A DNA stretch of 28,471 nucleotides from JBKHJZ01 sp046537875 (GTDB lineage: Bacteria; Actinomycetota; Acidimicrobiia; Acidimicrobiales; VFJN01). The notes beneath the pieces were generated by a model that worked only from the letters and a program-made list of their open reading frames with translations, searched no databases and was not told the DNA's origin. Each line of letters starts with the position of its first letter. Positions within the stretch are counted from its first letter, which is position 1. The stretch spans positions 1 through 28,471 of the forward strand of contig JBKHJZ010000026.1 in NCBI GenBank assembly GCA_046537875.1. The letters are read 5' to 3'. Below are positions 19,801-27,838 of this stretch, piece after piece. Position numbers and translations under genes: made by a program.

Positions 19801-20595
19801 TCAGACGGCGTCGATCGCGGCGCGCAGCTCGGACACGAACGCGGCCGCCCCCTCCGGCCCCCCGCCGTCGAGGAGGCGGCGCACGAGCGCCGAGCCGACG
19901 ATCACGCCGTCCGCGACGCTCACCACCTCTGCGGCCTGCGCCGGGTCGGAGACCCCGACGCCGACCAGCACCGGGAGGTCGGTGGTCGCCTTGAGCCGGC
20001 GGGCGATGTCCAGCGCGCTGCGGGCCAGCGCGGCCCGCTCCCCGGTCACGCCCAGCAGGCCGACGCCGTAGACCCACCCCCGTGCCCGGGCGCAGACCCT
20101 GCCGAGCCGCTCGTCCGACGCGGTGGGGGCGGCGAGCAGCACGGTCGCGACCCCGGCGGCGTCGGCGGCCGCGGCCCACTCCCCCACCTCCTCGAGGGGC
20201 AGGTCGGGGACGATCGCCCCCGCGATCCCGGCCTCCGCGAGCGAGCGGGCGAACCGCTCGTGGCCGTACCGGTGGACCACGTTGTAGTAGGTCATGACCA
20301 CCAGGGGCACGCCCCCGGTGTCGAGGCGCCCCGCGGCGGCGATCACGTCGTGAGGGGTGGTGCCGGCGGCGAGCGCCCGCTCGGAGGCCTCCTGGATTGT
20401 CGGGCCGTCCATCACCGGGTCGGAGAACGGGATGCCGAGCTCCACCGCGTCGGCGCCGGCGTGGGCCACGGCCTCCACCACCCTCTCCCAGCCCGGCAAC
20501 CCGCCGGTGACGTAGGGCACGAGCAGCTTGCGGCCGGCATCACGCCGCTCGCGCAGGCGCGCCTCGAGCGACCCCGTGGCGACCGTGGCGCACAT
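19801..20595 (-). CDS. trpA: Tryptophan synthase alpha subunit
   Basis: The alpha subunit cleaves indole-3-glycerol phosphate and passes indole through a tunnel to TrpB. The 264-residue TIM barrel has catalytic Glu52 in VELGIPFSDPVMDGPTIQ and Asp63 in the same signature, with Tyr in VVMTYYNVVHRYG. The phosphate loops GLLGVTG and GVGVSDPAQA are intact. ATG 20595 begins one base after the trpB stop (TGAGATG), so expression is coupled. It is the last gene of the trp run and ends facing the DLH gene. Confidence 0.96.
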   Translation of the reverse strand: MCATVATGSLEARLRERRDAGRKLLVPYVTGGLPGWERVVEAVAHAGADAVELGIPFSDPVMDGPTIQEASERALAAGTTPHDVIAAAGRLDTGGVPLVVMTYYNVVHRYGHERFARSLAEAGIAGAIVPDLPLEEVGEWAAAADAAGVATVLLAAPTASDERLGRVCARARGWVYGVGLLGVTGERAALARSALDIARRLKATTDLPVLVGVGVSDPAQAAEVVSVADGVIVGSALVRRLLDGGGPEGAAAFVSELRAAIDAV

Positions 20596-20596
20596 C

Positions 20597-21877
20597 TCAG
20601 CGCCGCCCTGCGGCGTCGGGGACGCCCGCGCCGTCGAGGTCGGCACCCGACGGGTGGCGCCCCGGCACGTCGCCGGGCTGGCCGGTGCCGGACAGGTCGG
20701 CCCCCACCAGGCGCGCCACCTGGGCGACGTCCTTGTCGCCCCGGCCCGACATGTTCACCACCACCACCGCACCGGCGAGCGACGCCCGCTCCCGGCTCAC
20801 CCAGGCCAGGGCGTGGGCCGACTCGAGGGCGGGGATGATCCCCTCGGTGCGGGCGAGGAGGGCGAACGCGTCGAGCACCTCGGCGTCGCTCGCCGGCTCG
20901 TAGCGGGCCCGCCCCGAGGCCGCGAGGTGGGCGTGCTCCGGCCCGACCCCGGGGTAGTCGAGACCGGCGGAGACCGATTCGGCCTCCAGCACCTGGCCGT
21001 GCTCGTCCTGGAGCAGGAACGACTTGTGCCCGTGCACCACCCCGGGCACGCCGTGGCCGATGGCCGCGCCACCGGCGGGCTCGACCCCGACCAGCTCGAC
21101 ACCGGGAAGGTCGACGAACCCGGAGAAGATGCCGATCGCGTTCGACCCGCCGCCCACGCAGGCGACCACGACGTCGGGGTCCCGACCCACCTGCTCGCGG
21201 CACTGCCCGCGTGCCTCGTCGCCGACCACCCGGTGCAGCTCGCGCACCATCCAGGGGTACGGGTGCGGTCCCATCACCGACCCGATGCAGTAGTGGGTGG
21301 TCTCCACGGTGGCGACCCAGTCGCGCAGCGCCTCGTTGACGGCGTCCTTCAGCGTGCGGCTGCCCGACGAGGCCGGCCGCACCTCGGCGCCGAGCAGCCG
21401 CATGCGGAACACGTTCAGCGCCTGCCGCTCCATGTCGACCTCGCCCATGTACACGGTGCACTCGAGCCCGAGCAGCGCGGCCGCGGTGGCGGTGGCCACC
21501 CCGTGCTGGCCCGCACCCGTCTCGGCGAGCAGGCGGCTCTTGCCCATCCGCCGGGTGAGCAGCGCCTGGCCCAGCACGTTGTTGATCTTGTGCGAGCCCG
21601 TGTGGTTGAGGTCCTCCCGCTTGAGCAGGATCCGGCACCCCAGCTCGGCCGAGAGGTTCGAGCACTCCGTGAGCAGCGACGGCCGCCCCGCGTACGAGCG
21701 CAGCAGCCCGTCCAGCTCGCCGCGGAAGCCCTCGTCGGCCCATGCCTCCCGGAACGCGGCGTCGAGCTGCTGGCACGCCGGCACCAGCGTCTCCGGCACG
21801 TACATGCCGCCGAACTCGCCGAAGCGGCCAGAGGCGCCGGGGTCACCCATCAGGCTCGCGGCGGGGTCAGAGCTCAT
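20597..21877 (-). CDS. trpB: Tryptophan synthase beta subunit
   Basis: This PLP enzyme joins indole and serine to make tryptophan. The 426-residue protein is a TrpB1 type. It has the opening GRFGEFGGMYVPETL, the PLP lysine Lys97 in NHTGSHKINN, GAGQHGVATATAAALLG, the glycine-rich phosphate site CVGGGSNAIG and NMSGRGDKD near the end. After that comes a non-conserved tail of about 30 residues. ATG 21877 overlaps the trpF end by 11 bases; ATG 21850 is a possible later start. The trpF-trpB-trpA spacing (overlap, then one base) shows tight translational coupling, in keeping with a stoichiometric alpha-beta complex. Confidence 0.97.
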   Translation of the reverse strand: MSSDPAASLMGDPGASGRFGEFGGMYVPETLVPACQQLDAAFREAWADEGFRGELDGLLRSYAGRPSLLTECSNLSAELGCRILLKREDLNHTGSHKINNVLGQALLTRRMGKSRLLAETGAGQHGVATATAAALLGLECTVYMGEVDMERQALNVFRMRLLGAEVRPASSGSRTLKDAVNEALRDWVATVETTHYCIGSVMGPHPYPWMVRELHRVVGDEARGQCREQVGRDPDVVVACVGGGSNAIGIFSGFVDLPGVELVGVEPAGGAAIGHGVPGVVHGHKSFLLQDEHGQVLEAESVSAGLDYPGVGPEHAHLAASGRARYEPASDAEVLDAFALLARTEGIIPALESAHALAWVSRERASLAGAVVVVNMSGRGDKDVAQVARLVGADLSGTGQPGDVPGRHPSGADLDGAGVPDAAGRR

Positions 21878-22535
21878 CCAGCATCCAGTCGAAGGGACGG
21901 TCCTCGTCGGCGGTCGCCGGCCGGTAGCCGGCGGGCTCGGCGGCGCGCGCCGCCTGCACGAACGCCCGGACCTTGCGGGGGTCCTTGAGCCCCGGCGACG
22001 CCTCCACCCCGCTGGCCACGTCGACACCCCACGGACGCACGCGCCGCACGGCGTCGCCGACGTTCTCGGGCGTCAGGCCGCCGGCGAGGATGATCCGCCG
22101 GTTGGACGGCGCCCCCTCGGCCAGCGACCAGTCGAACACCTCGCCCGACCCGGGCGCCGCCGAGTCGATGAGGATCGCATCGGCCCCGTAGTCGTCGGCC
22201 GCATCCAGAGCCGGATCGCCGGCCGCGAAGGCCTTCACGACGAACGGGACCCGCTGGTGGATCCACAGCGAGTCACCGGGGGTCTCGTGCCCGTGGAGCT
22301 GGGCGGCGCGCAGGCCGGTGCGGTGGACGATCTCGGCGACGCGGGTGCGGGGCTCGTCCCGGAACACCCCCACCGTGAGCACCTCGGTGGGCAGGCGCTT
22401 GACGATGTCGCCCACCTTCTGGGGCGCGATCTGGCGGGACGAGGGCGCGAAGACGAAGCCGACGGCGTCGGCCCCCATGGCCACCGCGAGCAGGGCGTCC
22501 TCCTCGCTGGTGATGCCACAGACCTTCACGAACAC
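21867..22535 (-). CDS. trpF: Phosphoribosylanthranilate isomerase
   Basis: TrpF carries out the Amadori rearrangement of phosphoribosylanthranilate. The 222-residue TIM barrel has general base Cys6 in VKVCGIT, general acid Asp124 in ILIDSAAPGSG, the QLHGHE strand and the phosphate loops LAGGLTPENV and VDVASGVEASPGLKD. The last 20 residues are extra. A dedicated TrpF is notable, because Streptomyces and Mycobacterium lack one and use the bifunctional PriA. GTG 22535 lies six bases after TAGCCT, a leaderless-type promoter, so trpF-trpB-trpA may be transcribed separately from trpC, which ends 44 bases upstream. Confidence 0.95.
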   Translation of the reverse strand: MFVKVCGITSEEDALLAVAMGADAVGFVFAPSSRQIAPQKVGDIVKRLPTEVLTVGVFRDEPRTRVAEIVHRTGLRAAQLHGHETPGDSLWIHQRVPFVVKAFAAGDPALDAADDYGADAILIDSAAPGSGEVFDWSLAEGAPSNRRIILAGGLTPENVGDAVRRVRPWGVDVASGVEASPGLKDPRKVRAFVQAARAAEPAGYRPATADEDRPFDWMLDEL

Positions 22536-22541
22536 GGACGC

Positions 22542-22547
22542 AGGCTA
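22542..22547 (-). promoter_or_regulatory. Putative -10 element of trpF-trpB-trpA
   Basis: TAGCCT on the minus strand, six bases before the GTG of trpF. The trpC-trpF gap of 44 bases is large enough for an internal promoter. Confidence 0.38.
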
Positions 22548-22579
22548 CCGATCACCGCGCGTCCGGCCGAACCGGTTGA

Positions 22580-23371
22580 TCAGGCCTCGGGCAGCCCTGC
22601 GCTGCGCAGCGCGGCCACCGCCGCCTCCGGATCGCCCGAGGTCACCAGCGACTCGCCCACCAGGATCGCGTCGAAGCCCGCCCGGGCGAGCTCCCGGGCA
22701 TCGCCGGGGCCCCGGATGCCCGACTCGGCCACCCGGACGACCGGCCCCGTGATCTCCCGCACGACCCGGGCCGCGCGGTTGGTGTCGACCTCGAAGGTCT
22801 CGAGGTCACGCTGGTTGACGCCGACCAGGTCGGCATCCACCGACAGGGCCCGCTCGACCTCCCGCTCGTCGTGCACCTCGACCAGCGCGTCGAGCCCCAC
22901 CTCGCCGGCCAGAGCGTGGAAGTCGGCCAGCTCGGCGTCGTCGAGCGCGGCCACGATGAGGAGCACGCAGTCGGCACCCATGGTGCGGGCGTCGCACACG
23001 TCGGCCGGGGTCACCGTGAAGTCCTTGCGCAGCACCGGCACCCCGACCGCCTGCCTGGCGGCCCGCAGGTCGTCCGGCGAACCGCCGAAGAACTCGCCGT
23101 CGGTCAGCACCGACAGGCACGTCGCCCCGCCGCGCTCGTACGCGCCGGCCACCTCTGCGGGGTCGAGGCCGGCGAGCAGCTCCCCCCTCGACGGCGACCG
23201 GCGCTTCACCTCGGCGATGACGGCGAGGCCCCCGGCCGCCCGCAGCGCCGCGGTGAAGCCCCGGGTGGGCGGCTGCGAGCCGGCCTCGTCGAGCAACCGG
23301 CCGAGCGGCCGCCGATCGCCGGCCGCGGCCTCGCGGTGCGCGGCGACGATGCGGTCGAGGTACGTGGCCAC
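22580..23371 (-). CDS. trpC: Indole-3-glycerol phosphate synthase
   Basis: TrpC closes the indole ring to give indole-3-glycerol phosphate. The 263-residue barrel opens with ATYLDRIVA and has the catalytic lysine in VIAEVKRRSPS, a second Lys in VLRKDFTV, Glu in LVEVHDE, NQRDLETFEVD and the phosphate-binding AESGI and VGESLV loops. GTG 23371 is preferred to GTG 23386, because it gives the typical family N-terminus and AGAGG lies just upstream. It is monofunctional, not fused to TrpF as in enterobacteria. Upstream, about 125 bases without a gene separate it from the J-domain gene. Confidence 0.95.
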   Translation of the reverse strand: MATYLDRIVAAHREAAAGDRRPLGRLLDEAGSQPPTRGFTAALRAAGGLAVIAEVKRRSPSRGELLAGLDPAEVAGAYERGGATCLSVLTDGEFFGGSPDDLRAARQAVGVPVLRKDFTVTPADVCDARTMGADCVLLIVAALDDAELADFHALAGEVGLDALVEVHDEREVERALSVDADLVGVNQRDLETFEVDTNRAARVVREITGPVVRVAESGIRGPGDARELARAGFDAILVGESLVTSGDPEAAVAALRSAGLPEA

Positions 23372-23497
23372 GCCGCCTCTCAGCACGCCGCGGTGGCGCC
23401 GGTGCGCCCGCGCCCGACCACGTGGTCGACGGCGTCGGCGCGGCGACGTGTCGTGTGGGGCTCGCTCCTCGGCACGATCCGGGGCATCCCGGCGACC

Positions 23498-24001
23498 CTA
23501 CTCGTGGGGCCGGGCCATGGCGCGCAGCGGGGCGAGCACGAAGAGACCGCCGGACAGCATGAACGCCCCCATCGACATCCCCAGCAGCGCAGGGGAGGTG
23601 AAGACGAACGCCGCCACGAACAGCGCCACCGACGCGACGAGCACCCCGGGCGGCAGCACGGCCCACCAGCCCTGCAGGCCCCGGATCGGGCGCAACGGCC
23701 GCTCGTCGAGGTCGGCCGGGTCGGCCACAGCGGTGCCGGGCGGCTCCCACTCCACCGGATCCGTCCGCGCCGCTCCGACCGCCCGCCCCGCATGAGCTTC
23801 GGCCAGCGCCCGGTCATACGTCGCCCGCCGCTCCGGGTCGCCCAGCACCGCCCACGCCGCGTTCACCGCCTGCATCCGCCCGGGATCGCCACCGGCGTCG
23901 GGATGGTGGTCGCGTGCGGCCGACCGGTACGCGGCACGCACCTCGGCCGCCGAGGCGGTGGGGGCGAGGCCGAGGACGTCGTAGTGCGTTGGTTCGGGCA
24001 T
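23498..24001 (-). CDS. J-domain protein with C-terminal membrane segments
   Basis: A 167-residue protein whose first 65 residues are a J-domain: THYDVLGLAPTASAAEVRAAYRSAARDHHPD with the HPD tripeptide at 33-35, then VNAAWAVLGDPERRATYD. J-domains stimulate the ATPase of DnaK. The usual Gly/Phe and zinc domains are absent. Instead a charged linker leads to two hydrophobic segments at about 114-136 and 139-160, so the J-domain should be tethered to the inner face of the membrane as a specialised co-chaperone. ATG 24001 directly starts the domain. It lies between the YgfZ-like gene and trpC on the same strand, 26 bases from the former. No partner DnaK is in the window. Confidence 0.88.
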   Translation of the reverse strand: MPEPTHYDVLGLAPTASAAEVRAAYRSAARDHHPDAGGDPGRMQAVNAAWAVLGDPERRATYDRALAEAHAGRAVGAARTDPVEWEPPGTAVADPADLDERPLRPIRGLQGWWAVLPPGVLVASVALFVAAFVFTSPALLGMSMGAFMLSGGLFVLAPLRAMARPHE

Positions 24002-24027
24002 GGGGTTGTCCCGGTCGGGCGGCCGCC

Positions 24028-24936
24028 TCAGGCGGTGTCCGGGGGTTCGAGCACGGTCACCGGCACGGCGCCGGCATCGGAGCGGACCTCGGCGGCTGCC
24101 GGGGGCGTGACGGCCCGCCCCACCAGCCCCAGGCCCACTGCGCCACCGCCGGGTGCCGGGGCCGACGAGGTGACGCGACCGGCCTCCCCACCGTCCACGA
24201 CGATCGGCGCACCGGCGGCGATCTCGCCGGCGGTGGCGACCACCAGCCGGAGGTTCCGGGGGACCTTGCCGCCCCGGCTGTCGATGCGGGCGACCAGCTC
24301 CTGGCCGGTGAAGCACCCCTTGGTGAAGCTGACCGACGCCTCGATGACCCAGCGGCCGACCTCGGCGGGGATGGTGCGCTCGGTCAGCTCGGCACCCATC
24401 GCCGGCACCCCCGCTCGCACCCGGGCCGCCTCGTACGCCACCCGGGTCGCAGCCGGCACGCCGGGGGGCACCTCGACATCGGGCCCGAGCAGGTCGGCCC
24501 CTTCGATCCCCGGCCAGCCGGCGGGCACCGCGATCGCCCCGTCGCGATCGGTCACCGCCCGCACGGCCGCCTCCTGCGAGCCCGGCCCGCGCAGCGCCAC
24601 GCACCGCCACTCGAGCGGCGTGATCTCGGCCTTCGTGCGGAGGAGGAACCGGCGGAGCCGGGCCACCACCGCCTCGCCGAACCCGCCGTCGACGTCGATC
24701 ACCACCTCGTCCTCGTCGGTGCGGCTGAGCCGCACCCACGCGTCCACCTTGCCGGTGGGTTGGAGCACGAACGAGCGGGCGCTCGCGCCGACGTCGAGGC
24801 CCTCCACGTCCTGGCTCAGCTGCCCCTGCAGGTAGCCGATCGCCTCCGGCCCGCCCACCCGCAGGGCGTCGCGGGCCACCTCGACGGCACCGAGCGAGGT
24901 GCGCAGGTCCACCACGGCGTCAGCGTCACCCGTCAT
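24028..24936 (-). CDS. ygfZ: YgfZ/GcvT-like folate-binding protein
   Basis: YgfZ proteins help assembly or repair of iron-sulfur enzymes with a folate cofactor and are related to the glycine cleavage T protein. The 302-residue product has the defining motif KGCFTGQE at 207-214, whose Cys is required in E. coli YgfZ. It also has the N-terminal GYLQGQLSQDV and FVLQPTGKVDAWVRL strands of the GcvT-like fold. It is too short, and lacks the catalytic context, for an aminomethyltransferase. ATG 24936 is chosen for length; CAGACT six bases upstream is a poor -10 match. The J-domain gene follows on the same strand, suggesting a protein-maturation pair. Confidence 0.9.
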   Translation of the reverse strand: MTGDADAVVDLRTSLGAVEVARDALRVGGPEAIGYLQGQLSQDVEGLDVGASARSFVLQPTGKVDAWVRLSRTDEDEVVIDVDGGFGEAVVARLRRFLLRTKAEITPLEWRCVALRGPGSQEAAVRAVTDRDGAIAVPAGWPGIEGADLLGPDVEVPPGVPAATRVAYEAARVRAGVPAMGAELTERTIPAEVGRWVIEASVSFTKGCFTGQELVARIDSRGGKVPRNLRLVVATAGEIAAGAPIVVDGGEAGRVTSSAPAPGGGAVGLGLVGRAVTPPAAAEVRSDAGAVPVTVLEPPDTA

Positions 24937-24964
24937 GCGCCCAGTCTGGCAGCAGTCCGGCCGG

Positions 24965-25163
24965 ATCCGATGGGCACCGGCATGTCCCCCGGCGGGACGC
25001 GGAGGCGGGCGGTGGTTCCCGCGGGGCATGGGTTCCGGCACCGGCGGCCGCGCGGGCGGCGGCTTCCCGAGGTCATAGGTTCCAGCACCGTGAGCCCGAG
25101 GCAATGGGTACCGGATGCGGAACCTATGTCCTCGCCCCGAGGGCGGCGGAACCCCGTGCCTCG
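24965..25163. repeat. Cluster of degenerate ~16-bp repeats around CATRGGTTCC
   Basis: In the gap between ygfZ and the phosphotransferase the motif CGAGGTCATAGGTTCC (25068-25083) recurs as CGAGGCAATGGGTACC (25098-25113). It recurs inverted as GGAACCTATGTCCTCG (25119-25134, 15 of 16 matching) and GGAACCCCGTGCCTCG (25148-25163). Weaker forward copies occur at 25028 (ATGGGTTCCGGCACCG) and 24970 (ATGGGCACCGGCATG). Forward copies are usually followed by GGCACCG-like bases. The 25068-25083 / 25119-25134 pair can form a long stem. No gene is seen in this 322-base gap. Confidence 0.7.
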
Positions 25164-25258
25164 AAATGTCGTCCCGTCGCCCGCCTGCCTGGGGACCGGG
25201 CACACCGCCGCACCAGCGCACCCTTTCACGGCAGCGGAGGCACGGGGCGGCAGGCAGC

Positions 25259-26173
25259 ATGGTGCGGATGTCGCCGGAGCCGGGCCATCCCAACCGCCGC
25301 GACCCCGCGTCGCTGCCTCCGGAGCTTCGACGCGCCCCCGTGCCCGAGCGGGTTCGCGCGTGGGTGGCCGAGGCGACGGGGGCGGCGGTGCGGAGCGTGC
25401 GCCGGCTGCCCGGCGCGTCGTCGACGGCCGTCCACCTCGTCCGCCTGGCGACCGGTGAGCCGGTCGTGCTGCGCCGCTACGCATGGCCGGGGTTCCTCGA
25501 GGACGAGCCGCTCGCACCCCGGCGGGAGGTCGATGCGCTCGTGTTCGCCCGCCGCCACGGCCTCGCCGTCCCGGAGGTCGTCGCCGCCGACGTCGACGGC
25601 ACCTCGACCGGTGACGGCGTGCCCACGATCCTGATGTCCCTCGTTCCCGGGCGACCCGTCGGTCTCCCCGACCTGCGCACCCTCGCCGAGGTCGCGGCCG
25701 CGATCCACGACGTCGACCCCGACGGCGGTCTCGCACACCACTACTTCCCCTGGTACCGGGGCATGGCCACGCGACCACCGGCGCCCGCGACCCGCCCCGC
25801 CCTCTGGCGGACCGCGATCGATCGCTGGAGCCGGGACCTGTCCGCCTACAGGCCCGTGTTCATCCACCGCGACTTCCATCCCGGCAACGTGCTGTGGTCG
25901 CGCGGCCGGCTCTCCGGGATCGTCGACTGGGCCAACGCCTGCAGCGGACCCTGGGGCTGCGACATCGCGCACTGCCGCGGCAACCTCATCGAGCTGTCGG
26001 GGCCCGAGGCGGCCGACCGGTTCCTCGCCGCCTACGAAGCGGTGACCGGGCGTGCGTACGACCGCTTCTGGGAGATCGCCTCGGTCCTCGAGCACGGCCC
26101 GTCGTACTGGACCGCCACCCGGATCGAGCAGAGCGAGCGACGGCTGGAGCTCGCGCTCCGGGCGACTGCGTGA
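25259..26173 (+). CDS. Aminoglycoside-phosphotransferase-like kinase (APH family)
   Basis: A 304-residue protein of the choline/aminoglycoside kinase fold. The catalytic loop is FIHRDFHPGNVLW with Asp205, and the metal-binding Asp is in GIVDWANA. The N-lobe has the ATP-binding strands AAVRSVRRLPGASSTAVHLVR and VVLRRYA with the likely lysine replaced by Arg. MSLVPGRPV marks the hinge. Such proteins phosphorylate antibiotics, sugars or other small molecules; sequence alone does not show resistance activity. ATG 25259 is the likely start, with ATG 25268 possible and no clear ribosome binding site. It is the only plus-strand gene within the hisI-to-trpA run, and the repeat cluster stands just upstream, so it looks inserted. 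Confidence 0.88.
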   Translation: MVRMSPEPGHPNRRDPASLPPELRRAPVPERVRAWVAEATGAAVRSVRRLPGASSTAVHLVRLATGEPVVLRRYAWPGFLEDEPLAPRREVDALVFARRHGLAVPEVVAADVDGTSTGDGVPTILMSLVPGRPVGLPDLRTLAEVAAAIHDVDPDGGLAHHYFPWYRGMATRPPAPATRPALWRTAIDRWSRDLSAYRPVFIHRDFHPGNVLWSRGRLSGIVDWANACSGPWGCDIAHCRGNLIELSGPEAADRFLAAYEAVTGRAYDRFWEIASVLEHGPSYWTATRIEQSERRLELALRATA

Positions 26174-26269
26174 CCCCGTCGACGCACGACACGCGCTGTC
26201 CTCGGGACGTGGGACACGCCGGCCTGGGCGGTCGTCGCGGCCGAGGAGCGTCCGCCACGGAGCCGGCAC

Positions 26270-26311
26270 GATCCTTCGGGGCGGGGGCCCGATCAGTCGG
26301 GGCGGGGGCTG
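26270..26311. repeat. 21-bp tandem duplication across the trpE stop codon
   Basis: 26270-26290 and 26291-26311 share GATC, then two differing bases, then TCGGGGCGGGGGC. The second copy carries the trpE stop and last codons; the first lies just downstream. The rest of the 119-base gap between the convergent phosphotransferase gene and trpE holds nothing I can support. Confidence 0.75.
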
Positions 26312-27825
26312 CGGTGTCGCCGGCGCGCCGCCGTCATCCGCCGCGCGGCGGGCACGGCAGCCAGCAGGGCGCGCGCCTTGTTGTGGCACTCCAGGTCCTC
26401 GTGCTCGGGCACGGAGTCGGCCACGATGCCGGCGCCCGCCTGCACCGAGGCGCGCCCCCGGTCGTCGATGACCATCGTGCGGATCGCGATGGCCGTGTCG
26501 ACGTTGCCCGAGAAGTCGATGTAGCCGACCACGCCGGCGTACGGGCCACGCTTGGTGGGCTCGAGCGCGTCGATGATCTCCATCGCCCGCACCTTCGGCG
26601 CGCCCGACACGGTGCCGGCCGGCAGGGTGGCCCGGATGACGTCGATGGCCGAGCACCCCTCGGCCAGCTCGCCCGACACCTGCGACGTCAGGTGCATCAC
26701 GTGGCTGTAGCGCTCGAGCGTCAGGTACTCGTCCATGTGCTCGGTGCCGAAGCGGACCACCCGCCCGACGTCGTTGCGGGCGAGGTCCACGAGCATGACG
26801 TGCTCGGCGATCTCCTTCGGGTGCTCGCTCAGCTCCGCGGCCAGGCGGGCGTCGTCGGCATCGGTGGCGCCACGGCGGCGCGTCCCGGCGATCGGGCGGG
26901 AGATCACCCGGCCATCGGTCACCCGCACCATCGGCTCGGGCGACGCTCCCGCGAGCGTGAGCCCCGGCTGCCGCACGAAGTACATGTACGGGCTCGGGTT
27001 GACCTGGCGGAGCACCCGGTAGACGTCGAACGGGTCGGCGTCGAGGTCGAAGTCGAAGCGCTGAGACAGCACCACCTGGAAGATGTCGCCGGCGAGGATG
27101 TGCTCGCGCGCGGCCTCGACCGCGTGCCGGTACAGGTCGGCGCCGACGGTGGAGCGCACCTCGGGCAGGGGATCGTCGGGCGACGGGGGCTCGACCAGCA
27201 TCTCCTCGAGCGGGCGGGCGCCGTCGGCGGCGAGCCGGTCGAGCCGCGCCACCGCCTCGTCGTACAGCAGGTCGAGCGCGTCGCCGTCGCTGCCCGGCGG
27301 CACCAGCACGTTCTCGATCAGCACCACCCGCTGACGCCAATGGTCGTAGGCCGCGAGCTGACCGATGACCGACACCACGGCGTCGGGATGGCCCTGGTCG
27401 TCCCCGGGCACGTGGGGCAGGTGCTCCACCTCGCGCACGACGTCGTAGCCGAGGTAGCCGAGCACCCCGCCGTGCAGGGGCGGCAGGTCGGGCAGCGAGG
27501 GCGCGTGCCACGCAGCGAGCAGGGCGTCGAGGGCGGCGAGGATCCCGCGATCGCGGGGTACCCCGTCGGCGATCACGCCGTCGATGTCGACGCGACGCCC
27601 CCGGGCGGTCATCGTGGCGAGCGGGTTGCGACCGATGAACGACCAGCGGCTCCACCGGGCCTCGCCGTGCTCGACCGACTCGAGGAGGAAGCCGGTCCCG
27701 TCGCCCACCAGCCGGCTGAACGCCGCGACCGGCGTGGTCAGGTCGGCGAGCAGCTCCCGCCAGACCGGGATGACCGTGTGGGTGGACGCGAGCGCCCGGA
27801 AGTCGTCGCGCGAGGGTCGGACCAT
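26293..27825 (-). CDS. trpE: Anthranilate synthase component I
   Basis: TrpE makes anthranilate from chorismate, with ammonia supplied by TrpG. The 510-residue protein has the N-terminal feedback site FLLESVEHG (LLES at 47-50), which binds tryptophan, so end-product inhibition is expected. The chorismate-binding domain shows FQVVLSQRF, NPSPYMYFV, SPEPMV, RPIAGTRRRG, DLARNDVGRV, GTVSGAPKVRAMEIID and AGAGIVADS. ATG 27825 is 13 bases after the hisI stop, so hisI and trpE form a pair. TrpG and TrpD are not in the window. The C-terminus is Arg-rich (RRMTAARRRHRSPRPD), and its last codons are duplicated at DNA level. Confidence 0.97.
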   Translation of the reverse strand: MVRPSRDDFRALASTHTVIPVWRELLADLTTPVAAFSRLVGDGTGFLLESVEHGEARWSRWSFIGRNPLATMTARGRRVDIDGVIADGVPRDRGILAALDALLAAWHAPSLPDLPPLHGGVLGYLGYDVVREVEHLPHVPGDDQGHPDAVVSVIGQLAAYDHWRQRVVLIENVLVPPGSDGDALDLLYDEAVARLDRLAADGARPLEEMLVEPPSPDDPLPEVRSTVGADLYRHAVEAAREHILAGDIFQVVLSQRFDFDLDADPFDVYRVLRQVNPSPYMYFVRQPGLTLAGASPEPMVRVTDGRVISRPIAGTRRRGATDADDARLAAELSEHPKEIAEHVMLVDLARNDVGRVVRFGTEHMDEYLTLERYSHVMHLTSQVSGELAEGCSAIDVIRATLPAGTVSGAPKVRAMEIIDALEPTKRGPYAGVVGYIDFSGNVDTAIAIRTMVIDDRGRASVQAGAGIVADSVPEHEDLECHNKARALLAAVPAARRMTAARRRHRSPRPD

Positions 27826-27838
27826 CGTGCGGCGGGCG

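Noticed and set aside
21297..23795. An 832-codon plus-strand frame across the trp genes
   Set aside because: Ser/Arg/Pro-rich shadow of trpB, trpF and trpC; no domain and no conserved motif.
24965..25163. CRISPR array in the repeat cluster
   Set aside because: Copies are short, degenerate, in both orientations and unevenly spaced; no cas genes are nearby.
25259..26173. Aminoglycoside resistance gene
   Set aside because: Only the general kinase fold and catalytic loop are visible; APH-like kinases act on many substrates, so a resistance claim is not supported.
25226..27655. An 809-codon minus-strand frame opposite the kinase gene and over trpE
   Set aside because: Out of frame with trpE where TrpE motifs are intact, and Arg/Pro-rich elsewhere.
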